DNA of 64,000 nucleotides from DASSUW01 sp963774155 (GCA_963774155.1 CAVZDW010000008.1:620001-684000), one strand, 5' to 3'; shown: positions 33,204-44,384, counted from the stretch's first letter. Program-made: numbers and translations. The notes: generated from the sequence alone by a model not told the origin.

Positions 33204-35923
33204 CGGGCGGCCATCAGGCGCGCCAGCTCGGTGCGGCGGCGCACGCCGAGCTTGCGGAACACGTTGCGCAGGTGGTGCTCGACCGTCTTGGCGCTCACGA
33301 AGAGCGCGGCGGCCGCCTCCCGGTTGGTCAGCCCCTGGGCGACGAGCTGGGCGACGCGCAGCTCGTGCGGCGTGAGCTCGTCGGCGGCGGTCAGGGCGCT
33401 GCGGGTGATGGCTCCCGCGGCCCGCAGCTCGCGCCGGGCGCGCTCGGCGAAGGGGACGGCGTCGACGCGCTCGAAGCCGGCGAGCGCCTCGCGCAGCTGC
33501 TCCCGGGCCTCGTCACGGCGGTCGGCGGCGCGCAGGAACTCGCCGTAGGCGAGCCGCGTGCGGGCTACCTCGAACGGCGCCGGGCCGGCCTCGTGCAGCG
33601 CGAGCGCCCGCTCGAAGTGCGCGGCGTCGCCGGTGGTCATCCCACGCAGCCGCTCGAGCATCGCGGGGGCGATGCGGCGGTGGCCGATGGTCCGCGCGTA
33701 GTGCTCGACGAGCGCGTCGGCATCGTCGCGGCGGCCCGCGCGCAGGTAGGCGTCCACGAGGTGCGGGGCCCACAGGACGTTGCCGGGGAGCGCCTCGTCG
33801 CGCACGGTCTCGAGGCGCTCGATCGCCTCCTCCGCGCGGTCCTCGGCGGCCGCGGCCAGCAGGCCGAGCGCGTACTTCGCATAGATCGCGGGCAGCGGGA
33901 TGCGGCGCCGCTCGCCGAGCTCGATCGCCCGCTCGGCCGCCTCCCTGGCCGCCGCCTCGTCGCCGTGCCAGCCGTGGACCGCGGCGAGCATGCCGAGCGC
34001 GATGACCAGCGCCGGGTCCTGGCCGGTCTGCTCGGCCAGCGCGACGGCCTCCTCGGCATCGGCGCGGGCACGCGCGAAGCGGCCGAGCGCGAGGTTGCCC
34101 TGGGCGCGGGCGGCGAGGGGATAGGGGAGGGCGCCGACGCTGGAGGAGTCGCGCCCGGCCGTGACGAGGCGGTCGAGCGTCTCCATCCCGCGCTCGTACT
34201 CCTCGATCCACAGCCAGCCGTGCGCGGCCAGGGCGACCACCTCGGGGGCGAGCGCGAGCGCCATCGCCAGGTCGTCGCCGAGCTTGCGCTCGCCCTCCTC
34301 GAGCAGCGCCCGGCCACGGGCGACGTCGGGCACGGTCAGGCAGGCGGCGCCGGCCGAGAGCATGGCCAGCGCGGAGAGCAGCTCGACGTCGCCGGCCAGC
34401 TCCAGCGCGCGCTCGGCGTCGGCCAGCCAGTCGACGTGGTCGCGCAGCGCCATCGCGCCGAGGCTGGAGAGGAGCAGCAGCATCGCGGACATCGGCGGCG
34501 CCTCGCCCTCGAGCCGCCGGGCCTGCGCGCGCAGCAGCTCGCGGGCCTCCTCGGTGCGGCCCGTGCGCAGGGCGAGCTGCGCGCGCAGCGTCCGCAGCTC
34601 GCCCGCCACGCTGCTCACGTCGCCCTCGGCGATGGCGAGCACGCGCTCGGCCTGCTCGAGCCGGGCGAGGCCGACGTCGGGGTGGCCGGCGGGGAGAAGG
34701 TCGCGGGCCGCCTCGACGAGCCGGCGGGCTCGGTGCAGCGGCGCGGGGGAGAGCTCGGCGGCGCGCAGGTACGCGTGGGCGGCAGGCGCGAAGCCGGTGC
34801 GCGCGCGGGCGGCCTGAGCGGCTCGCTCGAGCGCGGCCGCGACGGTCTCGTCCGGACGCGCGCTGCCGGCCGCGAGCTGCCAGGCGCGCTGCGGGTCGTC
34901 GTCGGCGAGCGCCCTGGCCACCGCGCGATGGGCGGCGCGGCGGGCGACGACCGGCTCGCCGTGGTAGGCGGCGGCGCGCAGCAGCGGGTGGCGGAAGGCG
35001 ACCTCGCCGGGGCCGAGGGTGACGATCCCCGCGCTCTCGGCGGCCTCGAGCGCGCTCACGTCGATGCCCGCCGCCGCGAGGGCGCCGAGCACGACGTCGC
35101 CGCGCCGGGACTCGGCGGCGGCCGCGACGAGCAGCGCGGCGCGGGTCGGCTGGTCGAGCCCGTCCAGGCGCCGTGCGAGCACGCGCTCGAGCGTCGAGCC
35201 GGGCGGCAGCGGGCCCTCCAGCGGGCCGCGGCCCTCGAGCTCGTCGCGCGTGAGCAGCGCCGGGATCTCGGTGAGCGCGAGCGGGTTGCCGCCGGCCGTG
35301 GCGACGATCCGGTCGGCCACGAGGTCGGGCACGGGCTGCGCACGGCCGGCCTGCAGCAGCTCATGGGCGCGGTCGTCGGCGAGCGGGCCGATCTCGAGCG
35401 TGCCGATCCCGGGCGCGAGCTCCTCCGGCACCGGGCGCTGGCCGAGCAGCACGGCGACGCCGTCGGCGCCGAGCCGGCGTGCCGCGAAGCGCAGCGCCTC
35501 GAGGCTCGGCTCGTCGAGCCACTGCAGGTCGTCGACCACCACGAGCACGGGCTCTTGTTCGGCGGCGAGGGAGAGCAGCCCGAGCAGCGCGGCGCCGATG
35601 GCGAGCCGCGCCTGCGGCGCCGCGGGCTCGAGCTCCAGCGCGCCCGCGAGCGCCGCGGCCTGAGCCGCGGGCAGCCGCTCGCGGAGGTCGATGACGGGCG
35701 CGGTGAGGTCCGCGAGCCCGGCGAACGGCAGCTCGGCCTCGCCTTCCAGGCCGCGCGTCCTGAGGACCCGCATGCCGGCGGCCTGCGCGATCGCGGCCTT
35801 CAGCAGCGCGGTCTTGCCGATCCCGGGCTCGCCCCGGAGGACGAGCACGGCGCTCCCGCCGGCCTTCGCCGTCGTGAGGACGCGCTCCACGCGCTCGAGC
35901 TCCAGCTCACGACCGAACAGCAC
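33200..35923 (-). CDS. large ATP-binding LuxR-family regulator (LAL type)
   Basis: 907 residues. An N-terminal ATPase has Walker A GEPGIGKT (31-38) and Walker B LVVVDDLQWLD (about 125-135); a long helical TPR-like middle follows; the C-terminus is a LuxR HTH (LTPHELRVAQLVAQGLTNRE, then SAKTVEHHLRNVFRKLGV). Such LAL or MalT-like regulators bind ATP and an inducer and activate transcription. The start is GTG 35923. The regulated genes are not evident; the neighbouring element copy B lies in its upstream region. Confidence 0.92.
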   Translation of the reverse strand: MLFGRELELERVERVLTTAKAGGSAVLVLRGEPGIGKTALLKAAIAQAAGMRVLRTRGLEGEAELPFAGLADLTAPVIDLRERLPAAQAAALAGALELEPAAPQARLAIGAALLGLLSLAAEQEPVLVVVDDLQWLDEPSLEALRFAARRLGADGVAVLLGQRPVPEELAPGIGTLEIGPLADDRAHELLQAGRAQPVPDLVADRIVATAGGNPLALTEIPALLTRDELEGRGPLEGPLPPGSTLERVLARRLDGLDQPTRAALLVAAAAESRRGDVVLGALAAAGIDVSALEAAESAGIVTLGPGEVAFRHPLLRAAAYHGEPVVARRAAHRAVARALADDDPQRAWQLAAGSARPDETVAAALERAAQAARARTGFAPAAHAYLRAAELSPAPLHRARRLVEAARDLLPAGHPDVGLARLEQAERVLAIAEGDVSSVAGELRTLRAQLALRTGRTEEARELLRAQARRLEGEAPPMSAMLLLLSSLGAMALRDHVDWLADAERALELAGDVELLSALAMLSAGAACLTVPDVARGRALLEEGERKLGDDLAMALALAPEVVALAAHGWLWIEEYERGMETLDRLVTAGRDSSSVGALPYPLAARAQGNLALGRFARARADAEEAVALAEQTGQDPALVIALGMLAAVHGWHGDEAAAREAAERAIELGERRRIPLPAIYAKYALGLLAAAAEDRAEEAIERLETVRDEALPGNVLWAPHLVDAYLRAGRRDDADALVEHYARTIGHRRIAPAMLERLRGMTTGDAAHFERALALHEAGPAPFEVARTRLAYGEFLRAADRRDEAREQLREALAGFERVDAVPFAERARRELRAAGAITRSALTAADELTPHELRVAQLVAQGLTNREAAAALFVSAKTVEHHLRNVFRKLGVRRRTELARLMAAR

Positions 35924-35980
35924 CAGTTTGCGAGTGTCTCAGCCCGTTTGGCTCGGCGCGCTGGGGTTATCCGTACGAAC

Positions 35981-36135
35981 GTCAACCCCGGCTGGGTAGG
36001 GCGGCGAGGGGTCGGCCTCTCTGGCCACTCTGGAAAGTGGCGTGCTGACTAATGCTCGCTATACGAGTCTTAGTCAGCACAACGCCCGATCCCGCTCCCT
36101 CAATGCCGCAGTTCGTCCCTCAACGCCGCAGTTCG
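35981..36135. repeat. intergenic hairpin element, copy B
   Basis: Left arm AACCCCGGCTGGGTAGGGCG (35984-36003) pairs imperfectly with the right arm around GCCGCAGTT (36105-36113). Two hairpins lie inside: GCCACT-N6-AGTGGC (36024-36041) and a long one GTGCTGACTAA/TTAGTCAGCAC (36042-36052 with 36070-36080) carrying an inner CTCG/CGAG stem. It is between the 3' end of the papain-like protease gene and the 5' end of the LuxR gene, both on the minus strand. Confidence 0.65.
36096..36135. repeat. tandem duplication of the element's right arm
   Basis: Two 20-bp units, TCCCTCAATGCCGCAGTTCG and the same with C instead of T at position 9, stand head to tail. Each contains the terminal GCCGCAGTT of the element family. 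Confidence 0.85.
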
Positions 36136-36145
36136 TCGCCTGTGA

Positions 36146-36964
36146 TCACACGGTGACCCCGTAGGCCTCCGTGAACGCCTCCTGGGTGTAGGCCAGTGAC
36201 GCGTAGCCGAAGCCGTTGTCGGCCCAGTCCGTGCCCCAGCTGTTGCGGACGATGAAGCGGTCCGGCGTGTAGCCCACGATCGCGACCGCGTGGCCGCCGC
36301 GCTTGGTCTTCGGCTGGTAGGCGTCCATGTTCCCGCCCGTGGACGTGGCGTCGTCCCAGGTGCGGTCGATGTCGAGTCGCGTGAGGAGCGGGCCGTTGTT
36401 GGCCAGCCAGCGGCGCCAGGAGTCGAACGAGCCGCCGCGGTCGAACGACAGGTTGAAGTACGACGAGATCTTCAGCTGCGCGGCGAGCGCGTAGAACGTC
36501 TCCGGGCGGCCCGGATACAGACCGCCGCCGAACGGCAGGACGGTGTCCTTCACCGACCCGAACTTGCGCGCGACGTCGAGCGCGGCCTTCAGGCTCGTGC
36601 CGGCGTCCTCGATGAAGGTCGTCGGCTGGGACGAGAACTGGTCGGTCTCCTTCGACGCCATCCAGATGAAGCGCTTCGAGACCGTGTCGGTCGTCTTGAT
36701 CCGACCGGCCTTGACGAAGTGCCAGCGCAGGAGCGCGTCGGCGGTGGCCCAGCCCACGCACGAGCCCGTGGTGCCCTGGTCGCCGACCTTCCACCACGTC
36801 TCTCGCAGGTCCTTCGACTTCGGCACGGTGGCCGCGCCCACGAGCGCCGCCGCGGTGGCGTCCGAGAACCGGAAGTCGCGCTCCTGCTCGCGCGACGGCA
36901 CGACGTTGAGCACGCGCTTGGTGCGGCGCGGCTTGGCCTTGGCACGACGCTTGGCTTGAGGCAT
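36146..36964 (-). CDS. papain-like (C1A) cysteine peptidase without signal peptide
   Basis: 272 residues. The catalytic residues are all visible: QGTTGSCVGWA with Gln63 and Cys69, GGHAVAIVGYT with His225, and VRNSWGTDW with Asn241. The order Q-C-H-N and spacing match the papain family. The N-terminus is strongly basic (MPQAKRRAKAKPRRTKR) with no hydrophobic signal and there is no obvious pro-domain beyond about 45 residues, so it may act inside the cell or on nucleic-acid-bound substrates. TAGGGT ends 6 nt before the ATG. Divergent from leuB. Confidence 0.85.
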   Translation of the reverse strand: MPQAKRRAKAKPRRTKRVLNVVPSREQERDFRFSDATAAALVGAATVPKSKDLRETWWKVGDQGTTGSCVGWATADALLRWHFVKAGRIKTTDTVSKRFIWMASKETDQFSSQPTTFIEDAGTSLKAALDVARKFGSVKDTVLPFGGGLYPGRPETFYALAAQLKISSYFNLSFDRGGSFDSWRRWLANNGPLLTRLDIDRTWDDATSTGGNMDAYQPKTKRGGHAVAIVGYTPDRFIVRNSWGTDWADNGFGYASLAYTQEAFTEAYGVTV

Positions 36965-37029
36965 GGACCGACCCTAAGCGCGCTTACGCGCGACGGTCAA
37001 CCTCGCCGTGTCGGCTACGGTGGCGCTCC

Positions 37030-38067
37030 ATGCCCAAGATCGTCACGCTCCCCGGCGACGGCATCGGCCCTGAGGTGCTGGCCGCGGCCCGCGAGGTCCT
37101 CGCCGAGGTCGCCCCCGACCTGGACTACGAGGACCACCTGATCGGCGGCGCCGCCATCGATGCCACCGGAACCGCGCTGCCGGACGAGACGGTCGAGGCC
37201 GCCAAGCAGGCGGACGCCGTGCTCCTCGCCGCCGTCGGCGGTCCCAAGTGGGACACCACCGACCCCGACAAGCCCCGGCCGGAGCAGGGCCTGCTCGGCA
37301 TCCGCGGCGCGCTCGGGCTCTACGCGAACCTGCGCCCGGTCCGCCCGCTGCCCGCGCTCTACGACGCGAGTCCGCTCAAGCGCGAGATCATCGAGGGCAC
37401 CGATCTCCTCGTCGTGCGCGAGCTGACCGGCGGCATCTACTTCGGCGACAAGGGCCGGGCGGACGGCCGCGCCTACGACGTGTGCGCCTACACGGTCGAG
37501 GAGATCGAGCGCATCGCGCGCACGGCGTTCCAGGCCGCCCGGTCGAAGGTCACGAGCGTCGACAAGGCCAACGTGCTGGAGACGAGCCGGCTGTGGCGCG
37601 AGGTGATCACGCGCGTGCACGCGACGGAGTTCCCCGACATCGCCTTCGACCACCTGCTCGTCGACAACGCCGCGATGCAGCTCGTGGCCGCGCCCCGGTC
37701 CTTCGACGTCATCGTCACCGAGAACATGTTCGGCGACATCCTCAGCGACGAGGCGGCGATGATCACCGGCAGCATCGGCCTGCTCCCGAGCGCCTCGCTC
37801 GGAAATCCATCCCCACCCACCCCGGGCCTCTTCGAGCCCGTCCACGGGTCCGCGCCGGACATCGCCGGCTCGGGCGTGGCCAATCCGCTGGCCATGTTCC
37901 TCTCCGCCGCGCTCATGCTGCGGCACGGACTCGCCCGGGAGGACGACGCGGCGCGGATAGAATCGGCTGTGGATCGGGCCCTCGAGGCCGGGCTGAGGAC
38001 CGGCGACCTGGGCGGCAAGGCAACGACCGCCGAAGCGACTCGCGCGGTGCTGGAGGAGCTCAAGTGA
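37030..38067 (+). CDS. leuB: 3-isopropylmalate dehydrogenase
   Basis: Oxidative decarboxylation step of leucine synthesis (NAD). In 345 residues: LPGDGIGPEVLAAAREVL (6-23), the substrate-binding LGLYANLRPVRP, RELTGGIYFGDKGR, DKANVLETSRLWR, MFGDILSDEAAMITGSIGLLP, and the adenine-binding HGSAPDIAGSGVANPLAMF. TACGGT ends 8 nt before the ATG, so probably leaderless. ilvE overlaps its end by 4 nt; leuB-ilvE-cimA-DegT form one operon. Confidence 0.97.
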   Translation: MPKIVTLPGDGIGPEVLAAAREVLAEVAPDLDYEDHLIGGAAIDATGTALPDETVEAAKQADAVLLAAVGGPKWDTTDPDKPRPEQGLLGIRGALGLYANLRPVRPLPALYDASPLKREIIEGTDLLVVRELTGGIYFGDKGRADGRAYDVCAYTVEEIERIARTAFQAARSKVTSVDKANVLETSRLWREVITRVHATEFPDIAFDHLLVDNAAMQLVAAPRSFDVIVTENMFGDILSDEAAMITGSIGLLPSASLGNPSPPTPGLFEPVHGSAPDIAGSGVANPLAMFLSAALMLRHGLAREDDAARIESAVDRALEAGLRTGDLGGKATTAEATRAVLEELK

Positions 38068-38995
38068 AGCAAGCGGACCTCATCTGGATGAACGGCGAAT
38101 ACGTCGCCTGGGAGGACGCGAAGATCCACGTGCTCACCCACGCGCTGCACTACGGGACCGGCGTCTTCGAGGGCGTCCGCGCCTACGAGACCCCGCGCGG
38201 CACGGCCGTCTTCCGCCACCAGGACCACGTCGACCGCCTCTTCAAGTCGGCGGAGATGTACTACATGGAGGTCCCGTACTCGAAGGAGCAGATCCGCGAG
38301 GCGACGCTCGACCTGATCGCCCGCAACGGGCTCAAGTCCTGCTACATCCGCCCGGTCGTCTATCGCGGCGCCGGTCCGATGGGCCTGTACCCGCTCGACT
38401 GCCCGGTTGACGTCTTCATCGCCGTCTGGGAGTGGGGCGCCTATCTCGGCGACGAGGGCAAGCAGCGCGGCGTGACCGGCAAGGTCGTCTCCTGGCGGAA
38501 GATCGGGCCCGACGCCCTGATCCCGCTCGCCAAGGCCAACGGCCAGTACCTGAACTCCGTGCTCGCGAAGATCGAGGCCGACAAGGCGGGCTACGAGGAG
38601 GGCATCCTCCTCGACCAGCGCGGCTTCGTCTGCGAGGGCACCGGCGAGAACCTCTTCATCGTCAAGGACGGCGTGATCGCCACCCCCGGCTTCAACTCCT
38701 CGATCCTCGGCGGCATCAACCGCCTCTCGGCGATCGAGATCGCCCGCGATCTCGGCTACGACGTGGTGGAGCGCGACGTCGCCCGCGGCGAGCTCTACAC
38801 GGCCGACGAGATCTTCATGACCGGCACGGCCGCGGAGCTGACGCCGCTGCGCTCGGTCGACGACCACGCCGTCGGCACCGGCGAGCCGGGTCCGATCACG
38901 CGTGCGGTCCAGGAGGTCTTCGAGGACGCGCTGCACGGCCGCTCGGATCGCTATGCCGGCTGGCTGGACGTGGTGCCCCAGCCTGCTGAAGCTCC

Positions 38996-38999
<4 letters not shown>
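38064..38999 (+). CDS. ilvE: branched-chain amino acid aminotransferase
   Basis: Class IV PLP aminotransferase doing the last step for Leu, Ile and Val. In 311 residues: IWMNGEYVAWEDAKIHVLTH, LHYGTGVFEGVRAYET, the PLP lysine region with KANGQYLNSVLAKIEA, GFVCEGTGENLFIVKDG and ADEIFMTGTAAELTPLRSVD. Length normal. GTG 38064 overlaps the leuB stop and cimA follows with another GTGA overlap. Confidence 0.96.
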
Positions 39000-40545
<1,546 letters not shown>

Positions 40546-40549
<4 letters not shown>

Positions 40550-41628
40550 TCCCGCTCGCACAGCCCGTCCTCGGCGCCGAGGAGGAGCAGGCCGTCCTCG
40601 ACGTGCTGCGCAGCGGCCAGCTCTCGCTCGGCCCGCAGGTGCCCGCCTTCGAGCAGGCCTTCGCGGCGCGGCTGGGCGTGAGCCACGCCAGCGCCGTCTC
40701 CTCGGGGACGGCCGCGCTGCACCTGGCGCTGCGGGCGGTGGGCGTCGCGGAGGGCGACGAGGTCATCACGTCGCCGTTCTCCTTCGTGGCGAGCGCGAAC
40801 GCCATCCTCTACGAGCGCGCCACGCCGGTCTTCGTGGACATCGATCCGGTGACGCTGAACCTCGATCCCGACGCCGCGGCCGCGGCGATCACCGGCCGCA
40901 CGAGCGCCCTGCTCCCGGTCCACATCTTCGGCTACCCCGCCGACGTGCCCGCGCTCGAGCAGCACGGGCTGCCGATCGTCGAGGACGCCTGCGAGGCGCT
41001 CGGCGCCGTGCACGCCGACGGCACGCAGGTCGGCGGCCGCGGGCATCCGGCCGCGTTCGGGTTCTACGCCAACAAGCAGCTCACCACCGGCGAGGGCGGG
41101 ATGCTGACCATGGGCTCGGCCGAGCACAAGGTGCGCGTGGACTCCGAGCGCAACCAGGGCCGCGCGCCGGACATGGGCTGGCTCGATCACGACCGGCTGG
41201 GCTTCAACTACCGCCTCACGGATATCGCGTGCGCTCTGGGGCTGGCTCAGCTCGAGCGGCTCGACGGCATGCTCGCCGACCGCGCGCGTGTCGCCGGCTG
41301 GTACCGCGAGGCGCTGGCCGGCAGCGAGCTCGGGCTGCCGTGCGAGGACTCGGGCGGCGACGTCCGCGGCTGGTTCGTCTTCGTCGTCCAGGTCCCGCGC
41401 GACCGGGACGGCGTGATCCGCGCGCTGCGCGAGCGGGGCGTGCAGTCCAAGCCCTACCTGCCCGCCATCCACCTGATGTCGTTCTACCGCGAGGCGTTCG
41501 GCTACCGCGGGGGCGAGTTCCCGATCTGCGAGGACGTCGCGGCGCGCTCGATCGCGCTGCCGTTCTTCCCGCGCATGACCGAGGGCCAGGTCGCCGAGGT
41601 GGCCGAGGCGCTGCTCACAGTGGTTTGA
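40546..41628 (+). CDS. DegT/DnrJ/EryC1 sugar aminotransferase-like protein
   Basis: 360 residues of the DegT family, which transfers an amino group to keto-sugars. Motifs: SSGTAALHLALRAVGV, TSPFSFVASANAILYE, IVEDACEALGA (Asp on PLP), and FGFYANKQLTTGEGGML with the PLP lysine. The C-terminal half has RVDSERNQGRAPD and FNYRLTDIACALGLAQLERL. GTG 40546 overlaps the cimA stop, an odd neighbour for an amino acid operon; a sugar pathway is not seen nearby. It overlaps a convergent GNAT gene by 14 nt. Confidence 0.88.
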
Positions 41629-42238
41629 AGTACCCGACGAAGCCCGGGCCGCCGATGGCCTCGGCGATCTGCTCGCTCGGCGCCCGGCGGATCTCCCGCT
41701 CGCGATAGCCGGCGCCCTCGTACAGCGCCCGCGCGGGCTCGTTGAGCAGGCCGGTGTCGAGCGTCACGCCGCCGAAGCCGGAAGCCTCGGCCGCCTGCTC
41801 GGCGACGCGCAGGAGCGCGCGGGCCACGCCCTGGCGCCGGAAGCCCGGGGCCACGGCCAGCGCGTCGACGTAGAGCGTCCCGAGCGGCGGGTTGGGGGAG
41901 ACGAGCCCGGCGGCGCGGAGATGGCGCAGGAGCGCCGGCCAGCGCCAGGGCGGCACGCGCGGCGCGGTGAGCGACACGAACTTCCGCGCCCGCTCGTCCC
42001 CCTCGGCGACCGGGAACCAGGCGATGACACCGGCGATCTCGCCGTCGACCTCCGCCACGCGGCAGACGTCGAAGCTCGCGGCATGGCCCGGACGGCGATA
42101 GACGGCGGCGAGCAGGCCGCGGGCGCGCTCCTCCGATCCGGCGTACGCGTCGTAGTACGGCTTGGCCGACGCGTAGAGCAGCGCGTCGGCCGGATCGGTG
42201 GGCGTGGCGGGCCGGACCGCGAAAGACATCTCAGTCAT
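41615..42238 (-). CDS. GNAT-family N-acetyltransferase
   Basis: 207 residues with the acetyl-CoA signature LAVAPGFRRQGVARALLRVA (about 133-152) and the C-terminal ALYEGAGYREREI. Substrate not predictable. Two starts are possible, ATG 42238 and ATG 42229; the latter leaves more room to the divergent argH start at 42249. Confidence 0.85.
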   Translation of the reverse strand: MTEMSFAVRPATPTDPADALLYASAKPYYDAYAGSEERARGLLAAVYRRPGHAASFDVCRVAEVDGEIAGVIAWFPVAEGDERARKFVSLTAPRVPPWRWPALLRHLRAAGLVSPNPPLGTLYVDALAVAPGFRRQGVARALLRVAEQAAEASGFGGVTLDTGLLNEPARALYEGAGYREREIRRAPSEQIAEAIGGPGFVGYFKPL

Positions 42239-42248
42239 CATGCCCGCC

Positions 42249-43619
42249 ATGTCGCGCTTCAGCATCCCGCAGGACCCGATCTTCCAGCAGCTCAACGCCT
42301 CGATCGGGTTCGACTGGCGGCTGGGGCCGTACGACGTCGAGCAGTCGCGCGCGCATTCGAAGATGCTGGCGGAGGCCGGGATCATCTCCGTGAGCGACCG
42401 CGACGCACTGCTCGGAGGCCTCGACCGCGTGGAGGAGGAACTCGAATCCGGCGGCTTCGCGTTCCGCGAGGACGACGAGGACATCCACATGGCCATCGAG
42501 CGGCGGCTGACCGAGATCGTCGGGCCGGTCGGCGGCAAGCTCCACACCGCGCGCTCGCGCAACGACCAGGTGGCGACCGACGTGGCGATGTTCACGCGCG
42601 CGCACGCGCTGACCACCATCGAGCGCCTGCAGGGGCTGCAGAGCGCGCTGGTGCAGCTCGCCGATCGTCACCTCGACTGGCCGATGCCCGGCTACACGCA
42701 CCTCCAGCGCGCGCAGCCCGTCTACCTTTCCCACCACCTGCTCGCCTACTTCTGGATGTTCCGGCGCGACGCCCGGCGCTTCGAGCACGTGCTCGGCGCG
42801 ACCTCGGACCTGCCGCTGGGCGCCGGCGCGCTGGCGGGCGTGAACTTCGCCACCGACCGCGGACTGGTGGCGCGCGAGCTCGGCTTCGCCGGCGTGGCCC
42901 CGAACTCGATCGACGCCGTCTCCAACCGCGACTACGTGCTCGACTATCTCTCGGCCGCCGCCACCTGCGCCACGCACCTCTCGCGCCTGGGCGCGGAGAT
43001 CGTGTTGTGGTCGAGCGAGGAGTTCGGCTTCTGCGAGGTCTCCGACGCGTGGGCGTCCGGCTCCTCGATCATGCCCCAGAAGAAGAACCCGGACGCCGCC
43101 GAGCTGCTGCGGGCCAAGGCGCCGCGCGTGGTCGCCCACCTGAGCGCGCTCCACGGCGTCATGCACGGCCTCCCGCTGACCTACAACAAGGACATGCAGG
43201 AGGACAAGGAGCACCTGTTCGACGCGGCCGACACGCTCGATCTGTGCGTGCGGGCGGCGACGGGGATGGTCGGGTCGATCTCCTTCGACCGCGAGCGCCT
43301 GGCCGGCGCGGCGGCCGACGAGATGATCGCCGCGGTCGACGTCGCCGACATGCTCGTCCGGCGCGGCGTGCCCTTCCGGCAGTCGCACGGGATCGTCGCC
43401 GGGCTCGTCCGCGAGGCGGTCTCGTCGGGGCGGACGCTGTCGCAGCTCTCGCCCGACGAGCTGGCCCGCCACTCCGAGGCGCTCGACGACGAGTACTACG
43501 CGGTGCTCGAGCAGCAGTCGTGGCTCGAGTCGAAGGTCTCCGAGGGCGGCACCGCGCTCGACCGCGTGCGGGAGCAGCTCGCGCACGCGCGCGCGGAGCT
43601 CGACGGCCAGCCGGCTTGA
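42249..43619 (+). CDS. argH: argininosuccinate lyase
   Basis: Last step of arginine synthesis: splits argininosuccinate into arginine and fumarate. In 456 residues: GKLHTARSRNDQVATDVAMF, MPGYTHLQRAQPVYLSHHLL, and the superfamily signature GSSIMPQKKNPDAAELLRAK with the catalytic serine loop, then LTYNKDMQEDKEHLFDA. No other arg gene lies in the window. ATG 42249 (MSRFSIP) chosen over ATG 42240. The DNA glycosylase gene follows with a 4-nt overlap. Confidence 0.96.
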   Translation: MSRFSIPQDPIFQQLNASIGFDWRLGPYDVEQSRAHSKMLAEAGIISVSDRDALLGGLDRVEEELESGGFAFREDDEDIHMAIERRLTEIVGPVGGKLHTARSRNDQVATDVAMFTRAHALTTIERLQGLQSALVQLADRHLDWPMPGYTHLQRAQPVYLSHHLLAYFWMFRRDARRFEHVLGATSDLPLGAGALAGVNFATDRGLVARELGFAGVAPNSIDAVSNRDYVLDYLSAAATCATHLSRLGAEIVLWSSEEFGFCEVSDAWASGSSIMPQKKNPDAAELLRAKAPRVVAHLSALHGVMHGLPLTYNKDMQEDKEHLFDAADTLDLCVRAATGMVGSISFDRERLAGAAADEMIAAVDVADMLVRRGVPFRQSHGIVAGLVREAVSSGRTLSQLSPDELARHSEALDDEYYAVLEQQSWLESKVSEGGTALDRVREQLAHARAELDGQPA

Positions 43620-44191
43620 CGCTCGCGCACGCGTTCTACGACCGACCCGTGGTGGAGGTGGCGCGGGCGCTGGTCGGCTGCGTGGTCCGCCACGGCGAGA
43701 CCGCCGGCGTGATCGTGGAGACCGAGGCGTACCACATGTCCGAGCCCGCCTGCCACGCGTACGTGGGCGTGACGGCGCGCACGAGCACGCTGTTCGGGCC
43801 GCCGGGGCGCGCCTACGTCTACCGCTCCTACGGGATCCACGCGCTGCTCAACGCGGTGTGCGAGCCCGAGGACGTCGGCGCCGCCGTGCTCATCCGCGCG
43901 CTCGAGCCCCTGGCGGGCATCGAGATCATGCGCGCGCGGCGCGGCGTCGACGATCTCTGCTCGGGGCCGGGCAAGCTGACCCAGGCGCTCGGGATCGGCC
44001 TGGAGGAGAACGGCACCGACCTCGCGGCCGGGCCGGTGGTGGTGGAGGCGCCGCCGCCGGGGTGGTCGGACGTGGAGATCGTGGCCGGCCCGCGGATCGG
44101 GATCACCAAGGCCGTCGAGCTGCCGTGGCGGTTCACCGCGGCCGGGAACCGGTACGTGTCAAAGCCCTGGCCGTCAACTGCGGCTGGGTAG
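43616..44191 (+). CDS. 3-methyladenine DNA glycosylase (AAG/MPG family)
   Basis: Base-excision repair enzyme of 191 residues. Motifs: FYDRPVVEVARALVGCVV, VETEAYHMSEPACHA (catalytic Glu), RTSTLFGPPGRAYVYRSYG, CSGPGKLTQALGI, GPRIGITKAVELPWRFTAAG. The start TTG overlaps the argH stop (TTGA). The last codons (after SKPWPS) and the TAG stop lie inside repeat copy C, so the natural C-terminus was probably altered by the element. Confidence 0.9.
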   Translation: MTLAHAFYDRPVVEVARALVGCVVRHGETAGVIVETEAYHMSEPACHAYVGVTARTSTLFGPPGRAYVYRSYGIHALLNAVCEPEDVGAAVLIRALEPLAGIEIMRARRGVDDLCSGPGKLTQALGIGLEENGTDLAAGPVVVEAPPPGWSDVEIVAGPRIGITKAVELPWRFTAAGNRYVSKPWPSTAAG

Positions 44192-44345
44192 AGCGGCGAC
44201 GCGGTCGGCGCGGCTGGGGTTGCCCATGGTCGTATATCGACCATCAGCCGCCCCACTGGGGTCGCTCATACACGCATACCGTGTATGAACCGCCCCACGC
44301 CCGCGCGCAGCGGCCGATCCCGCCTCCTCAATGCCGCAGTTCGAG
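44173..44345. repeat. intergenic hairpin element, copy C (best preserved)
   Basis: Left arm AACTGCGGCTGGGTAGAGCG (44176-44195) and right arm ending GCCGCAGTT (44333-44341) form an imperfect inverted repeat of about 45 nt per side. Between them are two perfect hairpins: ATGGTCG-TATAT-CGACCAT (44226-44244, nested in GGCTG/CAGCC) and TCATACAC-N7-GTGTATGA (44266-44288). The left arm supplies the stop codon of the glycosylase gene. Right of it the PBP gene ends convergently. Confidence 0.7.
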
Positions 44346-44384
44346 CCCTACGGCTCGGCTTCGGGCGCGACGTCGCCGCCGGCC

